Below, piece by piece: positions 37,201 to 44,662 of a stretch of 64,000 bases of DNA (within the stretch, counting starts at the first letter, position 1; each line of letters begins with the position of its first letter). Position numbers and translations under genes: made by a program. The notes under the pieces were generated by a model, which saw nothing but the letters and a program-made list of their open reading frames with translations, was not told the DNA's origin and searched no databases. The DNA comes from Pseudomonas sp. B20(2017) (GTDB taxonomy: Bacteria > Pseudomonadota > Gammaproteobacteria > Pseudomonadales > Pseudomonadaceae), in the NCBI RefSeq assembly GCF_002113125.1, contig NZ_NEJP01000017.1, positions 1 to 64,000 on the forward strand. The letters are read 5' to 3'.

Positions 37201-40044
37201 GTGAATATGCTGGCCGATCACGTCGGTCGGCGTGCGCACCTGATAGTCATCCATCTCGTAGGTGGCGGGCACCAGGTTGGTTTGCTGGTATTGCACGCAG
37301 TCGAAGGTGTTCATGCGCATCACCAGAGGTTCTGGCGGACGCTGCTTGGTGATCACCGGCCAGGCGTCTTCCCACAGCGCCAGAATCCGGGCTTGCGGGA
37401 AGTGGTAACCGACCTTGTTGTAGACCGCGTCGAACTGAATGTTGGCAGCCTTGTAGATGCGCGGGCGGTCGGCGGTGAAGGTCGAGGCGCCGACGAAGGA
37501 CATGCCGTCCAGCCGATCGCCGCTGGCGAATTCACCGGTGCCGGCGCTGCTGGTCAGGCGCTTTTGCCGGTCGTCCATGCACGGTTCGTAGTACGGCGCG
37601 CCGGCAATCGGCAAGGCGCCGTTGGTGCGGAAGGCCTTGGCTACGATCTGATTGCCGGGCAGCAAGGCAAAGCTTGGGTGATCCTTTTTCGCGTGGAACG
37701 CCATCGCGGCCTGTTCCACTTCTGTGCCCTCTTCGGGCAGGTAAATCGGTTTGGCGCGGGTGACTTCCTTGGAGAAATCCAGCGACGTGGTCACGGTGTG
37801 TGCCTCGCCTCCAGCGGACACCCCATCGAGGGCGTGCCGCTGCAATCCGCCGTCCCAGCCGCCGGACTGATTCGGGTCGAGGTTGGCCCACAGCGCTTTG
37901 CCGCTGGCTTTCAAGGATTGCGCGGTGGCGGCGTCGAGCATGTCCAGCGGTGGGGTTGGCGGACGTTGCCCCACCGAACTTTCCATGCCGCCGATCCAGA
38001 ATGGATAGCCAGGGTTTTTCAGGCTGCCGTCGGGGTTGCGGTTGGCTTCGCTGCGATCGACCAGTGCCAGGGAACCGATGGCCTGCGATCCACCGTTGCC
38101 GCCGTGTTGTTCGCCGTCGTCATCGCCCTCCGCTTCCTCATCGTCGTCATCGTTACCGGCGACCAGGGTTTCGCCGATTTTCGGCACCACCACCACTTTG
38201 CCAGGCATCGGGGCCATGGCTTTGCCGGGCAGCGGCACGACGGCCGGAATCGGCGTGCCGGCAATGATCTCGCCATCCGGCAAGGCCCGGGCACCCGCGG
38301 CGGGTTTACCGCTGCGCAGTGCGAAGGGCTCGCTGTGATAACCATCGGCGCCCTGTTGCGAAACTTCCAGCCGGGTGCCTTCTTCGAACACATCGTGCAC
38401 CCGCCACATCGACCACATGCCCTGGGCGAAATGCGGATAGAAGTGGCAGTGATAGATCGCATCGCCGGCCACCCGGTTGCGGTTGCCGGAGCCGCCATTG
38501 GCGATCTCGTAGGTATAGCCGGCCCCCGGACCGATGCCTTGGGCATCGACGTAATCGGAGTTGTCGTCGTTGGGGTTGAACAACCACTGATGGCCGTGCA
38601 AGTGGAAGATGTGCTGTTCGTGGCCGTTGTGGGTGTTGCGGAATTTGACGAAGTCACCGATGTAGCTGTGGTTGACGTTCGAAGGCTCTGACGGATACAG
38701 GGCCATGGTGGCTTTGACGCCGACCTGATCGGCGCTCGGTGTCTGGCCGGGGGCGATGTTCTCGAGCCCGGTGTTGGCCGGCACGTCCACCAGCATCGCC
38801 ACGTCACCGACGGTGTGCGAGCTGAGGAAGAATTCTTCGTAGGCGCACGACAGGCAGTCGTGCATCGGCCCCACGCCCAAGCGGTTGGCGACCACTTCCG
38901 CGCCCATGCCGCCGGAACCGTAGTTGATCATGAACGAGTCGCGGGTCGGCTCCAGCACATGGGCCATGACCGGGTCGGCCCAGTAGGCGGGGAATGCCTG
39001 GGTGGCGGCGGTTTCGTCCTGGAACTGCGAGGCGAAATCGCGAAACGGCTCGAGGCGGTTGGGGATCGCCGGGTTGCGTTTGCCCACCGACTCCAACGGA
39101 TAGGTGCTGGCCGGGAAACTGCCGTCGGCATTGCTGCCCATGACAATCGCATCGCTTTCGCTGGAGATGATTTCGTTGCCGTCGACCATGCTGATGATCG
39201 GCGTGCCGGCCTTGCCTTCGCGCACCCACGGTTCGCGCTGCGGGTAGCGGGCCTGGTAATCGACAATGGGGTGACCGGCCGGTGTGCGGCCGGTGGTGGC
39301 CAGACGCATTTCTTCTTCGGTGAGGGTGTTGCGATAGGTGCGTCCCGACTTCGGCACCACCACGACCTGGCCGAACAGGCCATTGGCCGTATTTCCGGCC
39401 GCGCCCTCCCCGCCAAATGTCGCGCCGCGACTGCTGACGGCAAACGCCCCTTCGCGCTCGGCGTACAGCACGTACGAACGGCTCGCGCCCGGCGGCACCA
39501 GGGTGTTGGCGTTGCGCCCGGTGTAGGAGGAAATGTCGTCGATGCTGTTCACCGCTTGCAGGCCGTTGACCTGGAAACCGACATGGCGGTCGGCGACCTG
39601 CTCGTCGACTTTGAAAGCATCGGCGCCGTTGGCGTTCTCGGCGCCCTCCTCGCCTTCAGGGCCTTCGAAATGCTTGTTCGGGTTGGCCTGATAATCGAGC
39701 AGGTTCTGCAGGTTGATCGTCAGGCAATCACCGGCGGCCACCCGTAGCACCAGCGGCCGCGGGCGTTTGTCCGGCCGCAGCGAGACTTTGCCCGGCACCG
39801 CGCTGCCGCCACTGGCCAGCGAAACGTCATGCTCATCCACCACATCGCGGCGCAGCGCGTACATCATCCCGTTGGCATTCTGCGCACCGAGGCGGTTGAA
39901 CATCAGCGGTTGATCGAAGGCGACGACGTTGGCCACCAGATTGCGCTCACAGCGCACGGTGGCGCTGGCCAGTTCGACACTGAGCATCGAGACCAGCAAC
40001 AGCAGCCAGTTCAACAGGGACGGTGCGTGGTGAATGCCAACCAT
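34210..40044 (-). CDS. mnxG: giant multicopper oxidase MnxG, Mn(II) oxidase
   Basis: 1944 residues, with an N-terminal signal (LLNWLLLLVSMLSVELASA). Several cupredoxin domains are present. Copper-type His clusters appear as HLHGHQWLFN near 479, YHCHFYPHFAQGMW near 530, THDHLGPSTHQQIG near 1046, TLHGVKW near 1310 and FQLDGHVWSLNP near 1838. A strongly acidic linker (DDDDEEAEGDDDGEQ) lies near 630-645 and a calcium-loop-like DLDGDGKNDSFRE near 1102. Size and domain pattern match MnxG of P. putida GB-1, required with McoA for Mn(II) oxidation. A near-perfect sigma54 promoter lies 58 bp upstream. Exported oxidase; secretion by the neighbouring T2SS is likely. Confidence 0.88.
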   Translation of the reverse strand: MVGIHHAPSLLNWLLLLVSMLSVELASATVRCERNLVANVVAFDQPLMFNRLGAQNANGMMYALRRDVVDEHDVSLASGGSAVPGKVSLRPDKRPRPLVLRVAAGDCLTINLQNLLDYQANPNKHFEGPEGEEGAENANGADAFKVDEQVADRHVGFQVNGLQAVNSIDDISSYTGRNANTLVPPGASRSYVLYAEREGAFAVSSRGATFGGEGAAGNTANGLFGQVVVVPKSGRTYRNTLTEEEMRLATTGRTPAGHPIVDYQARYPQREPWVREGKAGTPIISMVDGNEIISSESDAIVMGSNADGSFPASTYPLESVGKRNPAIPNRLEPFRDFASQFQDETAATQAFPAYWADPVMAHVLEPTRDSFMINYGSGGMGAEVVANRLGVGPMHDCLSCAYEEFFLSSHTVGDVAMLVDVPANTGLENIAPGQTPSADQVGVKATMALYPSEPSNVNHSYIGDFVKFRNTHNGHEQHIFHLHGHQWLFNPNDDNSDYVDAQGIGPGAGYTYEIANGGSGNRNRVAGDAIYHCHFYPHFAQGMWSMWRVHDVFEEGTRLEVSQQGADGYHSEPFALRSGKPAAGARALPDGEIIAGTPIPAVVPLPGKAMAPMPGKVVVVPKIGETLVAGNDDDDEEAEGDDDGEQHGGNGGSQAIGSLALVDRSEANRNPDGSLKNPGYPFWIGGMESSVGQRPPTPPLDMLDAATAQSLKASGKALWANLDPNQSGGWDGGLQRHALDGVSAGGEAHTVTTSLDFSKEVTRAKPIYLPEEGTEVEQAAMAFHAKKDHPSFALLPGNQIVAKAFRTNGALPIAGAPYYEPCMDDRQKRLTSSAGTGEFASGDRLDGMSFVGASTFTADRPRIYKAANIQFDAVYNKVGYHFPQARILALWEDAWPVITKQRPPEPLVMRMNTFDCVQYQQTNLVPATYEMDDYQVRTPTDVIGQHIHLPKWDLTSADGSSNGWNYEDGVLSPGAVQERIHAIREFNQCEGTDPRDGTQACPKAKAHPFFGQFGRSDWMGARTAMQRWFVDPVVNAKGVDRGLGTIFTHDHLGPSTHQQIGLYATVLAEPAGSTWFHAETGEPLYSGARQDGGPTSWQAVINTGDLDGDGKNDSFREFFLEYSDFQHAYEAGVYVGAGPNGVPNPQAFPATADSFRYAINPPVRNNASTLLEGVLEVQGGQVPGCPSRPCPQAISVDDPGMFVVNYRNEPLALRVYDPNKVGPDGKRGMQADGLGGDLAYAMQSRIDRAIPAMNLAPNLVTAATGPTGGTTLFPPHINKGGSEPGDPFTPMLRTYTGDNVRLRVHAGGHEEEHNVTLHGVKWLQSGSGFGNSSNSGWRASQMIGISEQMGFIAPVSMLSSSAATTGDYLYSMDASIEGYWSGIWGVMRNYTAKRNDLFAIPNNPNPAGMRNTVAFEGSCPRISANPNGIGTRPTVQRNYEVVAALANDILGNSLGLSIGDSAGLGQHVGGPLNPAGGTLVLNSRTVSIPQVTVTDPEDGETITIGGQSGPLHDPTAILYVRKSDLDPVSGKLKPGIPVEPLVLRAAAGDCINITLENRLPSVMPDLTQTAVMQGIVKRDRNSGLGSTTFSNNLMRPSSHVGLHAQLLAYDITKSDGANVGANPIQTVPPRVGNSGAYPTRTYQYYAGHLEREGKPVTQLGRSVDNINATAVEFGGLNITPADVIKQPQKGLGGAMSILPIGATWVDDARKVNATVTAPGQTTYRDFAMVWHKALNTRWANGRPVEGIAAEGFGVPTDPQDNSSMTINYKTEPLWYRFGLAPDAPFGHADGAGYGDMTNAHMAYSNALVGSDPQTPVLYAKPGQPFRTHILMPSGGSRGTTFQLDGHVWSLNPFLAEKSDTGGYPMGTPGVGSVRFGYNPMSMYIGAHESVLPAAHFSFMIPSAGGSNAIPGDYLFRDYAAYGNTSGLWGLLRVTNEPEPAPPAQ

Positions 40045-40101
40045 GATCGGAAACCTCGTAGTGGGTGCTCACAGGGAATGATTCTCGACAAACCCCCTGG
40101 A

Positions 40102-40116
40102 GCAATCCGCGTGCCA
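40102..40116 (-). promoter_or_regulatory. sigma54 promoter of mnxG
   Basis: The minus strand reads TGGCACGCGGATTGC, a perfect match to TGGCACG-N4-TTGC, 58 bp upstream of the mnxG start. This is the best promoter match in the window. Confidence 0.9.
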
Positions 40117-40174
40117 CAAAAAATTGCTTTCCAGTTCAGCCAGTTACACAAGTCACTTGAGGATCCGGGGGATA

Positions 40175-40231
40175 TTCCCCACCCGTTTCCCCACTTTTCC
40201 GGGCCGACGGTCTTGCCCCGATAGTGGGGAA
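40175..40231. promoter_or_regulatory. candidate MnxR operators upstream of mnxG
   Basis: TGCCCC-GATAGT-GGGGAA at 40214-40231 is a nearly complete palindrome. TTCCCC-ACTTTT-CCGGGC at 40187-40204 and TTCCCC at 40175-40180 are half or degenerate copies. They are 60-130 bp upstream of the -24 box, a usual place for NtrC-type activators. Confidence 0.6.
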
Positions 40232-40245
40232 AACCGGGCTTAGAG

Positions 40246-40857
40246 TTACAACGGCGCGTCCGCCGCCAGGCCCTGCAAACGCCGGTACTGACGCAGCACG
40301 CTGGGCACATAACGCTGGGTTTCGGCGAACGGCGGGATCACCCGACCACGACTGAGCACCGCGTCGGGCCCGGCGTTGTAGGCCGCCACCGCCAAGGCGA
40401 TGTCGTTGTCGAACAGGGTCATCAGGCGTTTGAGGTACTTGGCGCCGCCCTGGATGTTGGCCTTGGGGTCGTAGACGTTTTTCACCCCCAGTTCCCGCGC
40501 AGTGTCAGGCATCAACTGCATCAGACCGCCGGCGCCTTTGGGCGACGTGGCGCCGGGGTTGTAATTGGATTCGGACTTGATCACCGCGTGCAACAACGCC
40601 TCGGGCAAGTGATTGGCGCTGGCTGCCGCCGAGACCAGTTCCGCGTAGGGCTGGTCGGCGATCATTTGCGGTTGCCGGTCAAGGCTGGCCAGCGGGGCAT
40701 CGGGTTCGCGGATGACCCGTTCGTAGGTGCGTCCCGGGCGATGCACGTTGGACAGTACGTAGTCACCCTTGGCGTCCATGGAAACGAAGACATCCGCCTC
40801 GGCGACACCGCTCAGCAGCAAACAGCCGAGCAGTCCTGCAGTGAATGTGTGGATCAT
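40246..40857 (-). CDS. SLT-family lytic transglycosylase
   Basis: 203 residues; start at 40857 with GGGGAGG five bases upstream. Signal peptide MIHTFTAGLLGCLLLSGVAEA. The SLT (goose-lysozyme-like) domain has catalytic Glu in LLHAVIKSESNYNPGATSPKGAGGLMQLMP and later AVAAYNAGPDAV. It cleaves peptidoglycan, probably opening space for the secretion or curli apparatus. It lies between the mnxG promoter and the divergent gspG, and has its own sigma54-like promoter. Confidence 0.9.
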   Translation of the reverse strand: MIHTFTAGLLGCLLLSGVAEADVFVSMDAKGDYVLSNVHRPGRTYERVIREPDAPLASLDRQPQMIADQPYAELVSAAASANHLPEALLHAVIKSESNYNPGATSPKGAGGLMQLMPDTARELGVKNVYDPKANIQGGAKYLKRLMTLFDNDIALAVAAYNAGPDAVLSRGRVIPPFAETQRYVPSVLRQYRRLQGLAADAPL

Positions 40858-40926
40858 TGGACCTCCCCTGACAGGCCCGAAAAATTGGGGGAAATGCCCC
40901 ACTGACCCGTCGTGAATCAGCCGTAC

Positions 40927-40941
40927 GCAAGCACTGTGCCG
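40927..40941 (-). promoter_or_regulatory. sigma54 promoter of the lytic transglycosylase
   Basis: The minus strand reads CGGCACAGTGCTTGC, matching consensus except the first base and position 7. It is 70 bp upstream of the start at 40857. Confidence 0.65.
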
Positions 40942-40953
40942 ATTCTTGAAAAG

Positions 40954-40967
40954 CCCGTAATACGGGG
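40954..40967. promoter_or_regulatory. CCCG-N6-GGGG palindrome between the divergent genes
   Basis: CCCG-TAATAC-GGGG, between the transglycosylase promoter and the candidate gspG promoter. A second GC-rich motif (GGGGGAAATGCCCC) is at 40888-40901. Possible shared MnxR operators. Confidence 0.4.
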
Positions 40968-41001
40968 CCTGCAGCCCGAAGGCGGAATTTATCGGGGGGC
41001 T

Positions 41002-41016
41002 GAGCATGGCAATTGC
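41002..41016 (+). promoter_or_regulatory. candidate sigma54 promoter of gspG-gspF
   Basis: GAGCATGGCAATTGC has TTGC and six other consensus bases at correct spacing but AG instead of GG at -24. It lies 45 bp before the gspG start. Confidence 0.4.
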
Positions 41017-41060
41017 ATAAGCCCTTGTGGCGACACGGCTGCCACTCACGGGAGGTCATC

Positions 41061-41489
41061 ATGAAGCTGCATTTTCGTCCGCGTACCCAACGCGGTTTCA
41101 CCCTGCTGGAATTGCTGGTGGTGCTGGTGGTGCTCGGTCTGCTGGCCGGGATCGTCGCCCCCAAATACTTCGCCCAGTTGGGGCGTTCCGAAGTGAAGGT
41201 CGCCAAGGCGCAGATCGAAGGACTGAGCAAGGCACTGGATCTGTACCGGCTGGAAGTCGGCCACTACCCGTCTACAGAACAAGGCTTGCAGGCACTGGTG
41301 ACAGCACCCAGTGACGAAGCGAAATGGACCGGCCCGTACTTGCAGAAAAAGCTGCCGCAGGATCCGTGGGGTCGTAACTACACCTACCGCTATCCCGGTG
41401 AGAACAGCGAATACGACCTGCTGTCGATGGGCAAGGACGGCCAGCCCGGCGGTGAAGGTGAAAACGCCGAAGTCACCAACTGGCAATAA
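41061..41489 (+). CDS. gspG: major pseudopilin GspG
   Basis: 142 residues; GGGAGG stands seven bases before the ATG. Prepilin peptidase site RG-FTLLELLVVLVVLGLLAG with Glu5, then the diagnostic GspG body: APKYFAQLGRSE, ALDLYRLEVGHYPSTEQGLQALV, GPYLQKKLPQDPWGRNYTYRYPGE and DLLSMGKDGQPGGEGENAEVTNW, including the calcium-binding loop. Forms the T2SS pseudopilus. Divergent from the transglycosylase and followed after 14 bp by gspF. No prepilin peptidase gene is in the window; the housekeeping PilD would be needed. Confidence 0.95.
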   Translation: MKLHFRPRTQRGFTLLELLVVLVVLGLLAGIVAPKYFAQLGRSEVKVAKAQIEGLSKALDLYRLEVGHYPSTEQGLQALVTAPSDEAKWTGPYLQKKLPQDPWGRNYTYRYPGENSEYDLLSMGKDGQPGGEGENAEVTNWQ

Positions 41490-41503
41490 GCGGAGCACAG
41501 CGC

Positions 41504-42691
41504 ATGCGTTTTCATCTGAAGGCCGTCGGCAAGGCCGGCGTGGTGTCGCTAAGTGTAGAGGCGCCGGGCCAAAGCGAGGCGCGACGCATTGCTGAAGAGC
41601 AGGGCTTGCGCGTGGTCAGCCTGCACGCCGAGCGGCATTGGCGTTCGCTGCGCATGAGCAAGCGCGAGACCTTCAATCTCGTGCTGTTCAGCCAGGAACT
41701 GACCACGTTGCTCAATGCCGGTCTACCCTTGATTGATGCGCTGGAAAGCCTCGCGGAAAAAGAAACCGCACCCGCTGCCCGCAAGACCTTGAACGAGCTG
41801 GTTCGCCTGCTGTACGAAGGCAAATCCTTTTCCCAGGCATTGGGCCAGCTGTCGGCGGTTTTCCCGCCCTTGTACGTGGCGCTGGTACAGTCCAGCGAGA
41901 AAACCGGCGCGGTCGGCGATGCGCTGGGCCGTTACGTGAGCTATCGCCAGCGCATGGACGAGGTGCGGCAAAAGATCATCAGTGCCTCGATTTATCCATT
42001 GCTGCTGCTGGTGGTCGGCGGTGGTGTGGTGCTGTTTTTGATGGGTTACGTGGTGCCGCGCTTCAGTCTGGTGTTCGAAGGACTGGGCTCGAACCTGCCG
42101 TGGCTGTCACAGATATTGATGAGCAGCGGCATGTTCCTGCATGCCCATCAGGGTGAGTTTTTCGGCGCACTGGCGGCGATCGTCATCGCCCTCGCCGTGC
42201 TGCAGAAACAACCGGCGTTTCGTCGAGGACTGGATCGGCTCGTCGAAAAACTGCCCGCCGTGCACCAACGGATTTTCATGTACGAGCTGGCGCGGTTTTA
42301 CCGTTCACTGGGGATTCTGCTGCAAGGCGGGATTCCGCTGGTGACGGCCATGGGCATGGTTCGCGGCCTGCTCACCGTGGCATCACGGGCGCGACTGGAC
42401 CAGGCTTGCGAGCGGGTGCGCGAGGGTCAATCGCTGTCCACGGCGCTCGAGCTCAACCACCTGGTGACACCGGTGTCCCTGCGCCTGCTGCGCGCGGGTG
42501 AGCAGTCCGGCAACCTCGGACAAATGATGGAACGCAGCGCCGATTTCTATGACGAGGAAATCAGCCGCTGGATCGAGTGGTTCGTGCGTCTGTTCGAACC
42601 ACTGCTCATGACCTTCATCGGCCTGTTGATCGGGGTGATCGTGATCCTGATGTACATCCCGATCTTCGAACTGGCTTCGAGTATCCACTGA
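41504..42691 (+). CDS. gspF: T2SS inner-membrane platform protein GspF
   Basis: 395 residues with the paired GspF domains. Typical segments: LFSQELTTLLNAGLPLIDALESL, ALVQSSEKTGAVGDALGRYVSYRQ, three transmembrane helices (YPLLLLVVGGGVVLFLMGYVVPRF; FFGALAAIVIALAV; LMTFIGLLIGVIVILMYIPIFEL) and RFYRSLGILLQGGIPLVTAM in the second repeat. It completes the T2SS set whose other members are on the opposite strand at 20-27 kb. Confidence 0.95.
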   Translation: MRFHLKAVGKAGVVSLSVEAPGQSEARRIAEEQGLRVVSLHAERHWRSLRMSKRETFNLVLFSQELTTLLNAGLPLIDALESLAEKETAPAARKTLNELVRLLYEGKSFSQALGQLSAVFPPLYVALVQSSEKTGAVGDALGRYVSYRQRMDEVRQKIISASIYPLLLLVVGGGVVLFLMGYVVPRFSLVFEGLGSNLPWLSQILMSSGMFLHAHQGEFFGALAAIVIALAVLQKQPAFRRGLDRLVEKLPAVHQRIFMYELARFYRSLGILLQGGIPLVTAMGMVRGLLTVASRARLDQACERVREGQSLSTALELNHLVTPVSLRLLRAGEQSGNLGQMMERSADFYDEEISRWIEWFVRLFEPLLMTFIGLLIGVIVILMYIPIFELASSIH

Positions 42692-42768
42692 CCCCGGGGA
42701 ACGGGTCGGATCAACCGCAGCAATGCAGATTCATGTTCCCCACCAAGACAACAAAGACGGAGAACGAT

Positions 42769-43449
42769 ATGCACATTCAAAAGCTCATGCTCGCAATGGC
42801 CATCGGCGCAGTCCTGTCGGCGTCTACCGTACTGATCCCGGACAACCTGTCAGGCGTGTCCAGCGTACAGGCCAAGGAAGGAGGAAGCGGCGGGGGCGGC
42901 AGTGGTGGCGGCGGTGGTGGTGGCAACGGGGGCGGTGGTGGCGGCAATGGAGGCGGTGGTGGCGGTAATGGAGGCGGTGGAGGCAACGGAGGTGGTGGCG
43001 GTGGTAATGGAGGCGGTGGCGGCAACGGAGGCAGTGGCGGACACGGTGGCAGCGGCAGCGGCGGTAACGGCGGCAGTCACGGTGGCAGCGGCAGTGGCGG
43101 CAACAGCGGCAGTGGCGGCGGCAACAGTGGCCACAGCGGCAGCGACCACGGTTCGGGCCATTCCGGCAACACGGCGTCTTCGGGCCGCAGCGGCACTCAC
43201 TCCGAACCAGGTGACGACCACGGCGTACATCGTGCCGGCGAAATCGGTGATGACCATGGCGTACATCGCGCTGGCGAAATCGGTGACGACCACGGCGTAC
43301 ATCGCGCTGGTGAAATCGGTGACGACCATGGCGTACACCGTGCCGGCGAAATCGGTGATGACCGAGGCCTGCATGCCGCGGGCGAGCCCGGTGATGATCG
43401 CGGCGTACATGTCGGTGGCGAGCCTGGCGATGACAAGCGCGCAAACTGA
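42769..43449 (+). CDS. secreted glycine-rich protein with a 12-residue His/Asp repeat
   Basis: 226 residues; start at 42769 with ACGGAGAACGAT before it. Signal peptide of about 35 residues ending SSVQA. The mature N-terminal half is Gly/Ser/Asn low-complexity sequence. The C-terminal third has six tandem repeats of GDDHGVHRAGEI (four exact, two diverged) and ends GDDKRAN. Each repeat offers two Asp, two His and one Glu, a composition suited to metal binding. I know no family with this layout. It is 77 bp after gspF in the same direction, so it may be a secreted substrate of this T2SS or a matrix protein that holds Mn; both are inferences. Confidence 0.72.
   Translation: MHIQKLMLAMAIGAVLSASTVLIPDNLSGVSSVQAKEGGSGGGGSGGGGGGGNGGGGGGNGGGGGGNGGGGGNGGGGGGNGGGGGNGGSGGHGGSGSGGNGGSHGGSGSGGNSGSGGGNSGHSGSDHGSGHSGNTASSGRSGTHSEPGDDHGVHRAGEIGDDHGVHRAGEIGDDHGVHRAGEIGDDHGVHRAGEIGDDRGLHAAGEPGDDRGVHVGGEPGDDKRAN
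43210..43425 (+). repeat. six tandem 36-bp coding repeats
   Basis: Units of 36 bp encode GDDHGVHRAGEI. The central four units are almost identical in DNA, so they arose by recent duplication and may vary in number between strains. Confidence 0.9.
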
Positions 43450-43469
43450 CTCACTTTGAAACGCACCAC

Positions 43470-43576
43470 CTGTGGGAGCGAGCTTGCTCGCGAAGGCGTC
43501 GGTACACACAACCTCTTCGCAGGCAGACAGAGAGCTTTCGTCGGAACGCCGCCCGGAGCAAGCTCGCTCCCACAGT
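43470..43576. repeat. inverted REP pair after the glycine-rich gene
   Basis: TGTGGGAGCGAGCTTGCTCGCGAAGG on the left and the complementary, slightly broken GGAGCAAGCTCGCTCCCACA on the right. It separates the manganese locus from the following LysR gene and may act as the 3' end of the gspGF transcript. Confidence 0.8.
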
Positions 43577-43601
43577 TATCGGCTACTGAAGCTTTCTGCG
43601 G

Positions 43602-44501
43602 CTATAGAATCGCGTCTGCCTTATCCAGCCGCTCCCGCAAAAACTCGATCAACGCCTGCACCGGCCGCGACGCCTGACGATGCTGCGGATACACCGCCGA
43701 CAACGTCAGCGGCTCCGGCCGAAACTCGTCCAGCACCGGCACCAGCCGCCCATCCTTCAACGCCGCGCCAACGATGAACGTCGGCAGATAGGTAATCCCC
43801 ATCCCCGCCACCGCCGCATCCCGCAGCAACTCACCGTTGTTGACGCGCATCCGCCCGGTGACGTTCACCAGCAGCGGCTTGCCCTGCCCCGCGTTGAACC
43901 GCCATTGCACCGAACGGCCGTGCCCGTATGGCAGACAATCGTGATCAAGCAAATCTTCCGGTTTCAGCGGTGTACCGCGTTCGGACAGATACGCGGGACT
44001 GGCGCAGTAAACCCGTTCGATGGACGCGATGCGTCGGGCGATCAGCGTCGAGTCCTCCAACACACCGATGCGCAGCGCCAGGTCGTAGCCCTCGCCCAGC
44101 AGATCCACCGGACGGTCGCTCAAGTCCACTTCCACCGTGACCTCGCGATAACGCTGCAGAAACGGCGGCAGCAGACAGCCCAGATGCGCCAGCGCAAACG
44201 ACAGCGGCGCACTCACGCGAATCGCCCCGCGCGGCTCGGCAGTCTGTCCGGCAATGCCCTGCTCCACCGATTCCACTTCGCCAAGCAAGCGCAGCGCCGA
44301 CTCGTAATAGCTCTGGCCCAGCGGTGTCACGTCCAGCCGTCGGGTCGAGCGGTTGAGCAATCGCACGCCGAGACGCTCCTCCAGTTGCATCAAGCGTCGG
44401 CTGACGAACTGCTTGGACAGGCCCAACTGATCGGCCGCCGCCGTGAAACTGCCGGAGTCCATCACCTGGCAAAAAATACGCATGTCTTCGAACGGGTTCA
44501 T
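43602..44501 (-). CDS. LysR-family transcriptional regulator
   Basis: 299 residues; start at 44501 (MNPFEDMRIF) fits the family length. N-terminal winged HTH with SFTAAADQLGLSKQFVSRRLMQLEERLGVRLLNRSTR, then the effector-binding domain beginning GAIRVSAPLSFA. Of the CrgA-like type. Divergent from an exported alpha/beta hydrolase 161 bp away, which it probably controls. Effector unknown. Confidence 0.88.
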   Translation of the reverse strand: MNPFEDMRIFCQVMDSGSFTAAADQLGLSKQFVSRRLMQLEERLGVRLLNRSTRRLDVTPLGQSYYESALRLLGEVESVEQGIAGQTAEPRGAIRVSAPLSFALAHLGCLLPPFLQRYREVTVEVDLSDRPVDLLGEGYDLALRIGVLEDSTLIARRIASIERVYCASPAYLSERGTPLKPEDLLDHDCLPYGHGRSVQWRFNAGQGKPLLVNVTGRMRVNNGELLRDAAVAGMGITYLPTFIVGAALKDGRLVPVLDEFRPEPLTLSAVYPQHRQASRPVQALIEFLRERLDKADAIL

Positions 44502-44662
44502 TGTCACTCTCTGGTTGACAGTTAAACGCTTTATAGCCGCTTTTTCACTTTCCGGCACCTCTTTAATCTGTGCTCACGGTGTTGCTGAGGCCTGAAGCCC
44601 AGCGCCACAGCAGCCCGATCCCAAGGCATACAAAACTCAAACGACTTAAAAAGGAATTGCAC

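Noticed and set aside
41028..41042. TGGCGACACGGCTGC as the gspG sigma54 promoter
   Set aside because: Spacing is right, but the transcript would start at about 41054 and lose the ribosome site; the box at 41002-41016 fits better.
43210..43425. Tandem 36-bp repeats as a possible CRISPR array
   Set aside because: Units are contiguous without spacers, in frame, and encode a 12-residue protein repeat.
42824..43444. Arg/His-rich frame opposite the glycine-rich gene
   Set aside because: Composition is the direct complement of the GGN/GAC/CAC-rich coding strand.
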